Assembly (NCBI GenBank): GCA_030035585.1
Contig: CM057482.1
Span: 58,470,828-58,534,827, forward strand
Direction of reading: 5' to 3'
Source of the DNA: Dugong dugon
Lineage: Eukaryota; Chordata; Mammalia; Sirenia; Dugongidae
DNA: 64,000 nt
The translations under genes and the position numbers were made by a program. Below, piece after piece: positions 11,191 to 22,441 of this stretch. Every line of letters begins with the position of its first letter. Position 1 is the first letter of the stretch. The notes beneath the pieces are model-generated. The model was not told where the DNA came from. It made no database searches and worked only from the letters and a program-made list of their open reading frames with translations.

Positions 11191-12834
11191 TCAATAGTTA
11201 TTTTTCTCATTAATGATTGTAGATTTGTTTGTTTCGTCCTTTTTATAAAAAAAAATTTGGCTATGTCTGAGCAGGCGGGCTGTGTGTTGTTGTTTGCTCG
11301 TCTATGGGCACAATACTTTTCGCCTCCTTCTCCAATTGGCACGGTCAGTCACTTAGATATGGTATGGCAGGGCAGGTCTAGCTCAAGTGGAGTTACTCGA
11401 ACGGGTTGTTTATGGCACTTACTACAGCCACCAGGGTCAGTAATCAGTGTATGGCAGGTTCCAGTAGGCCATGCCTGTGTTGCTTGGTTGTGTGATGTTA
11501 AGCACACTTTGCAGGTAGGCAGGATGTAGCGGGGACATTGTTATGTGTGGGGCTAAGATGGATATGGGAGAGAGGAAAGAGGAACAAGAGCTAAAAACAT
11601 ACAAACCAACAAAAAAGAATGCTAGGAAAGGCTGCCCTTTGAGTGGAAAGATGAGAGACTATGAAATGGAGAAAGACAAAAAGAGGAGGAGGAAGAAAAT
11701 AAAGAAAAGAAATGAAAAGAAAAGAATGAATGAATAAAAATCAGAAAGGGAAATGAACACAAATTTCCCAGGGTTCCCACTGGTGCAGCTATGAGGTTTG
11801 GGGAAGTTGTTCTCAGCTGTTGCAGTACAGCCTGGCTACAGGGTGTAGAATTATAGAAAGCCAGGTATTCAGAGAACAGAAAGTGAAGGATGATATAGAG
11901 AGACGAGAAACTGAGTAATGAAGAAAGACAAAAGGGAAAAAGATGGAAAAGAAAACAAAACAAATGTAAAAAAAAAAACAAGAAAAGCCCCCCAAAAAAC
12001 AGAAGAAAAAAAAAAAACAATGAAAAAAGAAATGCTCTCAGGGATCACCCGGCATGTCTGTGCAAGCTGAGGGAGTAGGTTTCAAGCCACGCAGCACTGC
12101 CTGGCCAGAACGGGCTCCCAACTCAAGAAAAGGAAAAGAAAACAAATAAACAATTAAAAACAAATGAACAAAAGGCCCGGGATCCCACCAGCATGGCAAC
12201 CCAGATGGGGAAGTATTTCCACACTTGAACGCAGCTCTGCAGCCCCTCAGGAAGAAGCAAAGATGGCGCACTTATCCAGGTATTTGAGCAAAAGGAGGGG
12301 GAGGTGGTGAGAGGAAAGGAAGAAATCAAAAGAAGTGGAAAAAAGCAACACCACCAGCCAGCAAATGGCACTCAGAGAGCCGGCTCGTTCAGTTGGGTGG
12401 AATCCAAGCAACCAGTGCTTCCCAGAGAAGAGATTGTCGCTGCAGGAAGCAGAGGAGGCCTAGTGGGGGTGAAGAAAAGTGGGGGGAGGGAAAGCATATA
12501 TCGCAAATTACCAGTTCTTTTGTCTCTGGCTGGAAGCTCTGTGAAGCTGCTTTGTCCTACCCCCTGTTTGCTGGTCTCCAAATAGGAGACCAAGATGGTG
12601 GATCCGGGCTGCGTTAGCTGATAAGGGGACCTCTGCATGAGTCTCTCCTTGCTCTCCATTCTCTGTCAGTTTTCTCACTCCATTTGGTGCTTGGCTGAGT
12701 TCTTTATCTCTTCATTTGATGTTTTAGGGTTTCAGGATTGCTGTTTTCTCTGTTTGGCTTAGTTTTTTGGATCTTTGCTGTGGGGAGACAGCATGGTGCT
12801 TCTGCCTAGGGTGCCATTTTACCAGAAGTCCGCC
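11191..12834 (-). promoter_or_regulatory. L1-E 5'UTR / internal promoter region
   Basis: This is 1.6 kb between ORF1 and the element's 5' edge. It is rich in purine on the plus strand (11560-12020 is largely A/G) and contains repeated modules around GATCCC followed by long A/G tracts. The same modules appear in the sense copy at 37129-38767. It is likely the RNA polymerase II promoter of this subfamily. ATGGC near the 5' edge (CAAAGATGGCGC at 12256-12267; AAAATGGCAC on the minus strand near 12815) resembles the YY1-type sites of L1 promoters. Confidence 0.7.
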
Positions 12835-12847
12835 AGCCCTATTTGTT
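12835..12847. repeat. Right target-site duplication of L1-E
   Basis: This is the partner of 4691-4703. L1-A reading resumes here without loss. Confidence 0.85.
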
Positions 12848-13531
12848 GTAGAGACTATTTCTTCTCCAGTGAATAGACTTTGGCCCTTTGTTGAAAATCA
12901 GCTATGCAAAGATGGATGGATTTACTTCTGGATTCTCAATTGTATTACATTGGTGTATGTGTTTGTCACTGAACCAGTTATCACACTGTTTTGATGACTG
13001 TGGCTGTATAGTATTTTTTGAGATCGGAAATTGTGAGTCCTCCTACTTTGTTCTTCTTCTTCAATATTGCTGTAGCTATTTGGGGACTTTTTCATTTCCA
13101 TATGAAGTTGGTGATTAGTTTTTCCAATTCAGTAAGATTGTTGTTGGAATTTGAATCGAGATTGCACTGTATCTATAGATCACTTTGAATACTATTGACA
13201 TTTTCACAAGGTTAAAATCTTCCAATCCATGACCATGGAATTTTTTTTCCATTTACGTATGTCTCTTTTAGTTTCTTGTAGTAGGGTTTTATAGTTTTCA
13301 TTGTATATGACTTTTACATCCTTGGTTAAGTTTATTCTTTGGTATTTTATCATTTTGGGAGCTATGGTAAATTTTATCACTTTCATGATTTCCTTTTCAG
13401 AATTCTCCTTGCTAGAGTAAAGGAACCTGACTGATTTTTGTGTGTTGATCTTCTACCTGCAATTTCCTGAATACTTCTATTAAACCCAGTAGATTCCTTG
13501 TGCAATCTCTGGCATTTTCCATGTATAGGAT

Positions 13532-13588
13532 AGCTGTGAGTTGAAATCAGCACGACGACAAAAGGTGTTTTTTGTTTGTTTGTTTGTT
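13532..13588 (+). mobile_element. 5'-truncated afrotherian SINE
   Basis: GCTGTGAGTTGAAATCAGC followed by ACGACGACAAAAGG and a (TTTG)n tail matches the 3' end of the SINE at 44352 (CTATGAGTTGGAATTGAC). TAGGAT flanks it on both sides (13526-13531 and 13589-13594). Without it the L1-A sequence reads on as TATAGGATCATGTCATCTG, as in other L1s. Confidence 0.75.
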
Positions 13589-14757
13589 TAGGATCATGTC
13601 ATCTGTAAACAGAGATAGTTTTAATTCTTCCTTTCCAATTTAGACAACTTTATTTCTCTTTCTTACCTTATTGCTCTGGCTAGGACATGCAGAACAGTAT
13701 AGAATAAGACTGATGACAATGAGCATTTTTGTCTCATTCCTATTCTCAAGGGGAAGGCTCTCAGTCTTTTTTCATTGAGAATAATTTCAGCTGTTGGTTT
13801 TGCATATATATCCTCAATTATGTTGAGAAATTTCCATTCTATTCCTATTTTGCTGAGAGATTTTATCAGGAAAGTGTTTTGAATTCTATCAAATGCCTTT
13901 TCTGCATCAATTGAGATTATCATGTGATTTCTTTTCCTTTCTTTTACTTATGTGGTGAATTACATTAATTGATTTTCTAATGTTGAACCACCCTTACATT
14001 CCTGGTATGAATCCAAGTTGATTAAGATGTATAATTTGCTTAATGCATTGTTGAATTATGTTCACTAGAATTTTGTTGAGAATTTTTGCATCAGTATTCA
14101 TGAGGCATATTAGCGTATAATTTTCTTTTATTGTGATATCTTTACCTGGCTTTGGTATCAGGGTGAAGCTGCCTTCATAGAATGAGTTAGGGAGTATTCC
14201 TTTATTTTCTATCTTTTGGAAGAGTTTAAGTAGAATTGATGTCAACTCTTCTCTGATTGGTAAAATTCCCCTGTGAAGCCATCTGGGTTGGGACTTTTTT
14301 TGTTAGCAGATTTTTGATGACATCTTCAATCTCTTCTTTTGTTGTGGGTCCGTTTAGATATTTTCCCTCTATTTTTATTAGCTAAAAAGGTAGGTAGTGT
14401 GTTTCCAGAAATTTCTCCATTTATTCTAGGTTTTCAAATTTAAGTACAATTTTTCTCAGTATTATATTGTGATCCTCTTTATCTCAGTTGGATCTGTTGT
14501 CATATCTGCAATATTATTACTTATTTTGGTTATTTGCACCTCATTACATTTTTCTTTTCTCAGTTTGGCCAGTGGTTTGTCAATTTTATTAATCCTATCA
14601 AAGAATCAACTTCTAGTCTTGTTTATTCTTTCTATTGTTTTTGTGTTTTCTAGTTCATTTATTTCTGCTCTCATCTCAATTATTTCCTTTTTCTTGTAGC
14701 TTTAGTCTTTTGCTCTTCATTTTCTATTTCTTCAAGTTGTCAGGTTAACATTGATTT

Positions 14758-14775
14758 TCCACCTTTCTTCTTTTT
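14758..14775. repeat. Left target-site duplication of L1-F
   Basis: TCCACCTTTCTTCTTTTT recurs at 22424-22441 as TCCACTTTTCTTCTTTTT, 17 of 18 bases identical. Confidence 0.88.
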
Positions 14776-15849
14776 TTATTTTTTTATTTTTTACTGTGCT
14801 TTAAGTGAGTTTAAAATTCAAGTTAGTTTCCCATACAAAAATTTATAAACACTTTGTTATGTGACCCTAGTAGCTCTCCCTACACTGTGACAGCACACTC
14901 CTTTCCACACTGGATTTTCCGTGTCCCTTCAACAAGCCCCTGTTCCTTAATGCCTTTTCATTTTGCCTCTGGAGAGGAGCTATCCATTTAGTCTCATATA
15001 TCTACTTAAGCTAAGAAGCACATTCTTCATGAGTATCATTTTATGTCTTATAGTCCAGTCTAATCTTTGTCTGAAGAGTTGGCCTCAGGAATGGTATTAG
15101 TTTTGGGCAACACAGAGTCTGGGGGACATGTCTAGTGGGGTCCCTCCAGTCTCAGTAAAACCACTAAGTCTGGTCTTTTTACTAGAATTTGAGTTCTGCA
15201 CCCCACTTTTCTCCTACTCTGTCAGGGACTTTCTGTTATGTTCCCTGTCAGGGAAGTCATTGGTAGTAACCGGGCACCATCTAGTTCTTCTGGTCTCAGG
15301 CTAACGGAGTCTCTGGTTTACTTGGCCCTTTCTGTGCCTTGGGCTAATATTTACCTTGTGTCTTTTGTGTTCTTCATTCTCATTTACTCCAGGTGGGTTG
15401 GGACCAACTGATGCATCTTAGATGGCTGCTCGATAGCTTTTAAGACTCCTGACACCACTCATCAAAGTGGGATGCAGAACACTTTCTTAATAAACTTTGT
15501 TATGCCAATTGACCTAGATGTTCCCTGAAACCATGGTCCCCAGATCCCTGTCACTGCTACTCTGTCCCTCAAAGTGTTTGCTTGTATTCAGGAAACTTCT
15601 TAGCTTTTTGTTTAGTCCAGCTATGCTGACTTCCCCTGTATTGTGTATTGTCCTTCCTTTCACCTAAGGTAATTCTTTTCTACTATCTATTCATTAGAAT
15701 GCCTATCTCCCTCCCTGTCCACCCTTGTAAGCATCAAATAATGTTTTCTTCTGTGTTTAAACATTTTCTTGAGTTCTTATAGTAGTGATCTTATACAATA
15801 TTTGTCCTTTCGTGACTGAATTCACTCAGCATAATGCCTTCCAGATTCA

Positions 15850-18433
15850 TTGATGTTATGAGATGCATGGATTCATCGTTGTTCTTTATCATTGTGCAGT
15901 ATTCCATTGTGTTAATACACCATGATTTGTTTATTCATTCATACGTTGATGAGTACCTAGGTTGTTTCCATCTTTTTGCTATCGTGAACAGTGCTGCAAT
16001 GAACATGGGTGTGCATATATCTATTCGTGTGATGGCTCTTTTTTCTCTAGGATGTATTCCAAGGAGTGGGATTGCTGGATCATATGATACTTCTATTTCT
16101 AGCCTTTTAAGGAAGCACCAAATCGAATTCCAAAGTGTTTGTACCATTTTACATTCCCACCAACAGTGTATAAGTGTTCCAGTCTCTCCACAACCTCTCC
16201 AACATTTATTATTTTGTGTTTTTTTGGATTAATGCTAGTCTTGTTGGGGTGAGATGATATCTCATTGTAGTTTTGATTTACATTTCTCTAATGGCTACTG
16301 ATTGTGAGCATTTCTTCATGTATCTGTTCACCACCTGAATGTCTTCATTGGTAATGTGCCTGTTCATATCCTTTGCCCATTTTTTAATTGGGTTATTTGT
16401 CTTTTTGTTGTTGAGGTTTTGCAGTATCTTGTAGATTTTAGAGATTAGAGGCTGATCAGATCTGTCATAGCCACAATTTTTTTCCCAGTGTGTAGGTTGT
16501 CTTTTTACTCTTTTGTTGAAGTCTTTTGATGAGCGTAAGTGTTTGATTTTTAGGAGCTCTTTTTAGTTTCTCTTCTAATGTTTGTGCATTTTTAGTAACA
16601 TTTTGTATTCTGTTTATGCCATGTATTAGGGCTCCTAGCATTGTCCCTATTTTTTCTTCCATGATCTTTATCATTTTTCATTTTATATTTAGGTCTTAGA
16701 TCTATTTTGAGTTAATTTTTGTGTATGCTGTGAGGTATACGTCTTGTTTCAGTTTTTTTGCAGATAGATATCCAGTTATTCCAGCACCATTTGTTAAAGA
16801 GACTGTCTTTTCCCCAGTTAACAGACTTTGGGCCTTTGTCAAATATCAGATGCTCATAGGTGAATGAATTTATGTCTGGATTCTGAATTTGTGTTCCATT
16901 GGTCTATGTATCTGTTGTTGTACCAGTAGCAGGCTGTTTTGACTACCGTGGCAGTATAATAGATTCTAAAATCAGGTAGTGTGAAGTCTCTCACTTTGTT
17001 CTTCTTCAATAATGCTTTACTTACCTGGGTCCTCTTCCCTTTCCATATGAAGTTAGTGATTTTTTTCTCCATCTCATTAAAAAATGTCATTGGAAATGGG
17101 ATGGGGATTGAAATGTATCTGTAGATCGCTTTGGGTAGAATTGACATTTTTACAATGTTGAGTCTTCCTGTTCATGAGCAAGGTATGTTTTTCCACTTAT
17201 ATAGGTCACTTTTGGTTTCTTGCAGTAGTGTCTTGTTTTCTTTGTATAGGTCTTTCACGTCTCTGGTTAGATTTATTCCTAAGTATTTTATCTTCTTGGG
17301 GACTATTGTAAATGATATTGATTTAGGGATTTCCTCTTTGAAATTCTCTTTGTTGGTATAGAGGAATCCAACTGATTTTTGTATGTTTATCTTGTATCCT
17401 GGAACTTTGCTGAAATCTTCTATTAGTTCCAGTAGTTTTCTTGTGTATTCTTTGGGGTTTTCTGTGTATAAAATCATATCATCTGCAAATAGGGATTCTT
17501 TGACTTCTTCCCTACCAATTTGGATGCCCTTTATTTCTTTTTCTAACCTAATTGCTCTGGCTACCACCTCCAGCACAATGTTGAATAAGAGTGGTGATAT
17601 AGGGCATACTTGTCTGGTTCCTGTTCTCAAAGGGAATGCTTTCAGACTCTCTCCATTTAGGATGATGTTGGCTGTTGGTTTTATATAAATGTCCCTTATT
17701 ATGTTGAGGAATTTCCCTTCTATTCCTATTTTTCTGAGAGTTTCTATCATGAATGGGTGTCGGACTTTGTCAAATGCCTTTTCTGCATCAATTGATAAGA
17801 TCATGTGGTTCTTGTCTTTCGTTTGATTTATGTGATTGATTACACTGATTGTTTTTCTAATATTGAACCATCCCTGCATACCTGATCTGAATCCCACTTG
17901 TACATGATTAATTTTTTTTTTATATATGTTGTTGAATTCTTTTGGCTAGAATTTTGTTGAAGATTTTTGTGTCTATGCTCTCGAGGGATATTGGTCTGTA
18001 ATTTTCTTTTTTTGTGGTGTCTTTACCTAGTTTTGGTATTAGGGTTATGCTAGCTTCATAGAATGAGGTTGGCAGTATTCCGTCCTTTTCTATACTCTGA
18101 AATACATTTAGTAGGAGTGGTGTTAAGTCTTCTGAAAGTTCGGTAAAATTCTCCAGGGAAACTGTCAGGGCCAGGGCTTTTTTTGTTAGGAGTTTTTTAA
18201 TTGCCTGTTCAATATCATCTTTTTTATAGGTTTATTTAGTTGTCTTACCTCTGTTTGTGTTAGTTTAGTTAGGTACTGGGTTTCTAGAAATTTGTCCATT
18301 TCCTCTAGATTTTCAAATTTGTTACAGTACAATTTTTCATAGTAGTCTCTTATGATTCTTTTAATTTCAGTTGGGTCTTTTGTGATATTGCCCATCACAG
18401 TTCTTATTCAGGTTATTTGCTTTCTCTTGCTCT

Positions 18434-18468
<35 letters not shown>

Positions 18469-19600
18469 GTCAGTTTGGCCATTGGTTTATGGATTTTGTT
18501 GATCCCAGCTTTTGGTCTCATTAACTTTTTCAATTGTGTTTCTATTCTATACTTCATTTAATTTTGCTCTAATTCTTATTATATCCTTTCTTCTGGTGCC
18601 CAATGGCTTCTTTTACTGTTCTCTTTCTACTTGTTCAAGTTGTAAAGTTAATGTTTTAATTTTGACCCTTTGTTGTTTTTCAATGTGTGCATTTATTGCT
18701 ATAAACTGACCTCTGAGCACTGCTTTTGCTGTGTCCCAAAGGTTCTCGTAGGTTGTGTTTTCATTCACAGTTGATTCTGTGATCTTCTTTATTCTATCTT
18801 TAATTTCTTGTATAATCCGGTAGTTTTTGAACAAGGTGTTGTTCAGTTTCCATGTGTTTGATTTTTTCCCTTGCTTTTTCTGTTATTGATTTCCACTTTT
18901 ATGGCTTTATTGTCAGAAAAGATGCTTTGTAATATTTGGATGCTTTGGATTCTGTTAAGGCTTGCTTTATTGCCTAATATATGGTCTGTTCTGGAGAATG
19001 TTCCATGTGGGTTGGAATAGAAAGTATACTTGGCTGCTGTTGCGTGGAGTGTTCGGTCTACGTCTGTGAGATCAAGTTGGTTGATTGTGGCATTTAAATC
19101 TTCTTTGTCTTTACTGAGCTTCTTTCTTGATGTTCTGTCCTTCCCTGAAAGTGGTGTGTTGAAGTCTCCTACTATTATTGTGGAGCTGTCTATCTCTCTT
19201 TTTAATACTGTTAGAGTTTGTTTTATGTATTTTGGAGCCCTGTCATTGGGTGCATAAATATTTATTACAGTTATGTCCTCCTGGTGTATTGTCCCTTCAA
19301 TCATTGTATAGTGTCCTTCCTTATCCTTTGTGGTGGATTTTACTTTAAAGTCTATTTTGTCAGAGATTAGTATTGCCACTCCTGCTCTTTTTTGATTGCT
19401 GTTTTCTTTATATGTTTTTTTCCTTCCTTTGAGTTTTAGTTTGTGTCTTTAAGTCTAAGGTGTATCTTTTGTAGGCACCATATAGACAGATTGTGTTTTT
19501 TTATCTGCCACTCTCTCTTTATTGGTGCATTTAGTCCATTTATGTTCAGCATAATTATTGTTACCTATGAGTTTAGAGTTTAATGCTGTGATTTTTATGT
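15850..19600 (-). pseudogene. L1-F ORF2 pseudogene
   Basis: This is endonuclease plus reverse transcriptase on the minus strand. The endonuclease piece (18843-19379) has NIYAPNDRAPKYIKQTL, GDFNTPLSGKDRTS, TDVDRTLHATAAKYTF and SDNKAIKVEINNRKS, so the SDH histidine is Asn. The 241-residue RT piece (17172-17897) has [44 protein letters not shown] and [15 protein letters not shown]. The C-terminal segment near 15935-16147 has [13 protein letters not shown]. Frames are broken between these pieces. The N-terminal boundary is approximate. Confidence 0.85.
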
Positions 19601-19959
19601 CTTTTTTTGTGCTGTTGACAGTTTCTTTGTTCCACTTATTTTTCTGTGCTATGCTGTTTTTCTTTATGTGTTTTCTTTACATCTTTTTCATTGTTGTTGA
19701 TTTTGTATTTTCTGAGTCTTTATGTTTTTTATTTTGACTTTGAAGATTGTTAGTTTGCTTTGTGGTTACCTTTTAATATTTACCTCTGTTTTTTTAAGTT
19801 TAAACCACTTTTTTTTTTTTTATATCACCTTGACTTCCTCTCCATATGAAAGATCTATGACTACATTTTTTAGTCCCTCTTTTTTGTTTTAATGGTGTCA
19901 TCTTTTACATATTGACATCTTTGTTTCCCTATTTTCAGTGTTTTGGCTTTGATTTATTT

Positions 19960-20990
19960 TTGTGATTTCCCTTTCTGGGTTGATATCTGGTTGCTCTGTC
20001 CCGTGTTCTAGTCTTGGGTTATTATCTGATGTTATTGATTTTCTAACTGGACGACTCCCTTCAGTATTTCTGTAATCTTGGTTTGGTTTTTGAAAACTCC
20101 CTAAACTTCTGTTTATCTGAAAATGCCCTGATTTTGCCATCATATTTGAGAGACAGTTTTGTTGGATATATTATTCTTGGTTGGCAATTTTTTTTTTCCT
20201 TCAAGGCTTTATATATGTTATCTCATTGCTTTCTTGCATGCATGGTTTCTGCTGAGTAGTCCTAGATTAGTCTTATTGACTCTTCTTGTAGATGACTTTT
20301 CATTTATCCCTAGCCAGTCTTAACATTCTCTCTTTATCTTTGGTTTTGGCAAGTTTGACTATAATATGTGTTAGTGACTTTCTTTTAGAATCTACCTTAT
20401 GTGGGGTTCAATGAACATCTTCGATACATATCTTCTCATCTTTCACAATATCAGGGAAGTTTTCTGCCAATAAATCTTCAACAATTCTCTCTGTAGTTTA
20501 CCTTATCCCCCACGTTCTGGCACTCCAATAACTCATAGGTTATTCCTCTTGATAGAGTCCCAGATAATTCTTAGGGTGTCTTCATTTTTAAAAAATTCTT
20601 TATCATATTTTTCCTCAAATAATTTGGTGTCAAGTGCTTTATCTTCAGTCTCAGTAATTCTGTCTTCCATTGCCTCAATTTTTCTCCAGTGACTTTCTAT
20701 TGAGTTGTCTAATTCTGAAATTTTATTGTTAATCTTATGGATTTGTATTTGCTGTCTGTCTATGTATTCTTGCAGCCTGTTAAATTTGTTATTACACTGT
20801 TCTATAATCTTCTTAAGTTCCTCTATTGCTTTGTCTGTGTGTTTCTTGGCATGGTCTGTGTTTTGCATGATCTCCTTCTTGATCTCTTGAAGAGTTCTTT
20901 ATATTAATCTCTTGTATTCTACCTCTGGTAATTCCAAGAAGGTCTCCTCCTCTGTAAAATTTCTTGATTCTTTGTTTTGGGACCTGCTGA
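19960..20990 (-). pseudogene. L1-F ORF1 pseudogene
   Basis: The minus strand encodes a coiled-coil stretch (KAIEELKKIIEQCNNKF, RQQIQIHKINNKISELDNS, then EAMEDRITETEDKALDTKL) and the RRM entry EDTLRIIWDSIKRNN (20533-20868). C-terminal remnants lie at 19898-20143. Order and motifs match ORF1p. The start is not clear because the upstream frame is broken near 20900. Confidence 0.75.
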
Positions 20991-20999
20991 AGCCATCAA

Positions 21000-22423
21000 G
21001 AGCTGCCTCTTTATGTGATTTGATATTGACTGTTTTCTCCAAGCAATCAGTAAGTTATTATATTTATTTATATTATGTTTGTTTACTGTGTCCTAGCTTC
21101 TTGTTTTGTTTCATTTTGATATGCTGAAATAGGCTGCTCGTGTGAGCAAGTTTGATTATTGGCACTTTGAAGCTCTAATGCGCTGTCACCAGGTGGTTAG
21201 ATCTTTTACTTGGTACGTATGCTCAGGAGTCTGCCCACTCCTCCTGTATGGATCCAGCTCAGGTGTCCGGGTAGTTGGTCGCCAAGTGTGTGGTGCAGGG
21301 TGTCACCTACAGTCTTAGATGGGCAGTGTTGATTGGCTTAGGCACAGGTATCTGGCTGCAGAAGGGGGTCACATGCTGAGCAAGGCAGGGGGCTGACAGC
21401 TGCCCCTGAATGTCAGGGAAGAAAGTATGTCCCTGTTCCCTAGAGTACGTGGGTGGGTAGGTTTTGCAGCTAGACTATGGGCACCCAATGCTGTTGGCTG
21501 TAAGGACTGGGAGGCATCACTTATTCTTTGACCCCTGTCGTGGGTGGCTAGGTGGCATGTGTGGAGCCACCAGTCCTCAGGCCCCTGATGTGGGTAGGTG
21601 AGGACTCTGCTTAATGGGTGGAGCTGTATCAAATGTCGTGAACCTGCCACTCCACCATATAGCTGATACAGTTGAAGTTAGGTTTCAGGTATATCTGTAG
21701 TAGTGTGGTAATGAGGGCCTATGCTGTTGAAATGGGTTGACACAGGTCATGCAGGGGTGAAAGGCATTCAAAATCTGTGGACCACTTATGCCTATGCCTA
21801 GGCAAAGGAGCTGTGCCTACCCTGAGTTCCTGGCTTAAGGGAGCTGGCAGATTATTTTTCCCTATTTGTTAATTTGTTCCCTCTCCAATGCTGGGAGAAT
21901 GGCTCAGGGCAAGTGATGGGTCCTACTTCCAGCCCTGGGAATGCTGCAATTCCTGAAGCTGGCCTGGGACCTGGTGCAGAGCAGGGAGGGGGCAGGTAAA
22001 TGGGAGAGAGTTTTTTTTCCCAAAGGGGGTGTTTTTTCAAGCCACGTGGTAGGTCAGATGCATGTATTTAATTTTTGATGATTGAGCGCCACTTTTCACT
22101 GGTTCTGGAGGCCCAAGTAAACTCTCTGCCACTGAGTGCCTCCCACTGAAAATGCCTCCTGAATGCCACTGCTTGCCTCACTGCACATGCCAGCTGATCC
22201 AGCCTGAAGGGTACCGGCTCCCACAGGTTCAGGTCTGGCAACTCCTCGATGCTTCTGAACCATCTCTCCCTCCCTCGGCCACTCAGCCCTGTTCCTCAAC
22301 TTTGCCTTTGATGTTCAGGGCTCCTGGTTTGTCATATATAATTGATTCACTTGTTGTTTTCAGGTCTTTGTTGTAAGACGGACCCTAGGAAGCATCTGAC
22401 TAGTCTGCCGTCTTGGCCCTGCC
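21000..22423 (-). promoter_or_regulatory. L1-F 5'UTR / internal promoter region
   Basis: This is GC-richer DNA than the surrounding L1 ORFs, between ORF1 and the L1-F 5' edge. It has recurring GTGGGT/AGGT-rich pieces (around 21450, 21540 and 21590), too degenerate for me to call a tandem array. Open frames here (21369-21650, 22096-22376) show no recognisable domain and I treat them as chance. Confidence 0.65.
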
Positions 22424-22441
22424 TCCACTTTTCTTCTTTTT
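22424..22441. repeat. Right target-site duplication of L1-F
   Basis: This is the partner of 14758-14775. Beyond it the L1-A endonuclease-side sequence continues (TTTATTGCTACAAATTTCC). Confidence 0.88.

Larger units (their letters stand above)
4704..12834 (-). mobile_element. L1-E, full-length L1 (about 8.1 kb) inserted in L1-A
   Basis: This is a complete minus-strand L1: compound 3' tail (4704-4955), 3'UTR to about 5985, ORF2, ORF1, then a 1.6-kb 5'UTR ending at 12834. The 5' edge contains (minus strand) AAAATGGCACCCTAGGCAG, matching the start of the sense L1 at 37129 almost base for base, so the element is full length. It is flanked by a 13-base duplication. Both ORFs contain stops and frameshifts, so it is not autonomous now. 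It belongs to the same subfamily as the 37129-39679 copy. Confidence 0.9.
12835..14775 (-). mobile_element. L1-A block 3: ORF2 reverse transcriptase region
   Basis: This is minus-strand L1 ORF2. It includes [17 protein letters not shown] and [10 protein letters not shown] (13994-14245) and [10 protein letters not shown] (13663-13923), all reverse transcriptase hallmarks. The sequence is more diverged than L1-E and L1-F, in line with being the older host. It is interrupted by a short SINE at 13532-13588 and cut at 14775 by L1-F. Confidence 0.88.
14776..22423 (-). mobile_element. L1-F, full-length L1 (about 7.6 kb) inserted in L1-A
   Basis: This is a minus-strand L1 with 3'UTR (14776 to about 15830), ORF2, ORF1 and a 1.4-kb 5'UTR. 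Its 5' edge on the minus strand reads GGCAGGGCCAAGACGGCAG, like classical L1 starts (GGCCAAGATGGC). An 18-base target-site duplication with one mismatch flanks it. Its 5'UTR is unrelated to that of L1-E. Both ORFs are degraded, though long open pieces remain (17172-17897, 18843-19379). Confidence 0.9.

Noticed and set aside
10565..11197. 210-codon plus-strand frame rich in Ser/Leu/Phe
   Set aside because: It is the antisense shadow of the L1-E ORF1 coiled coil.
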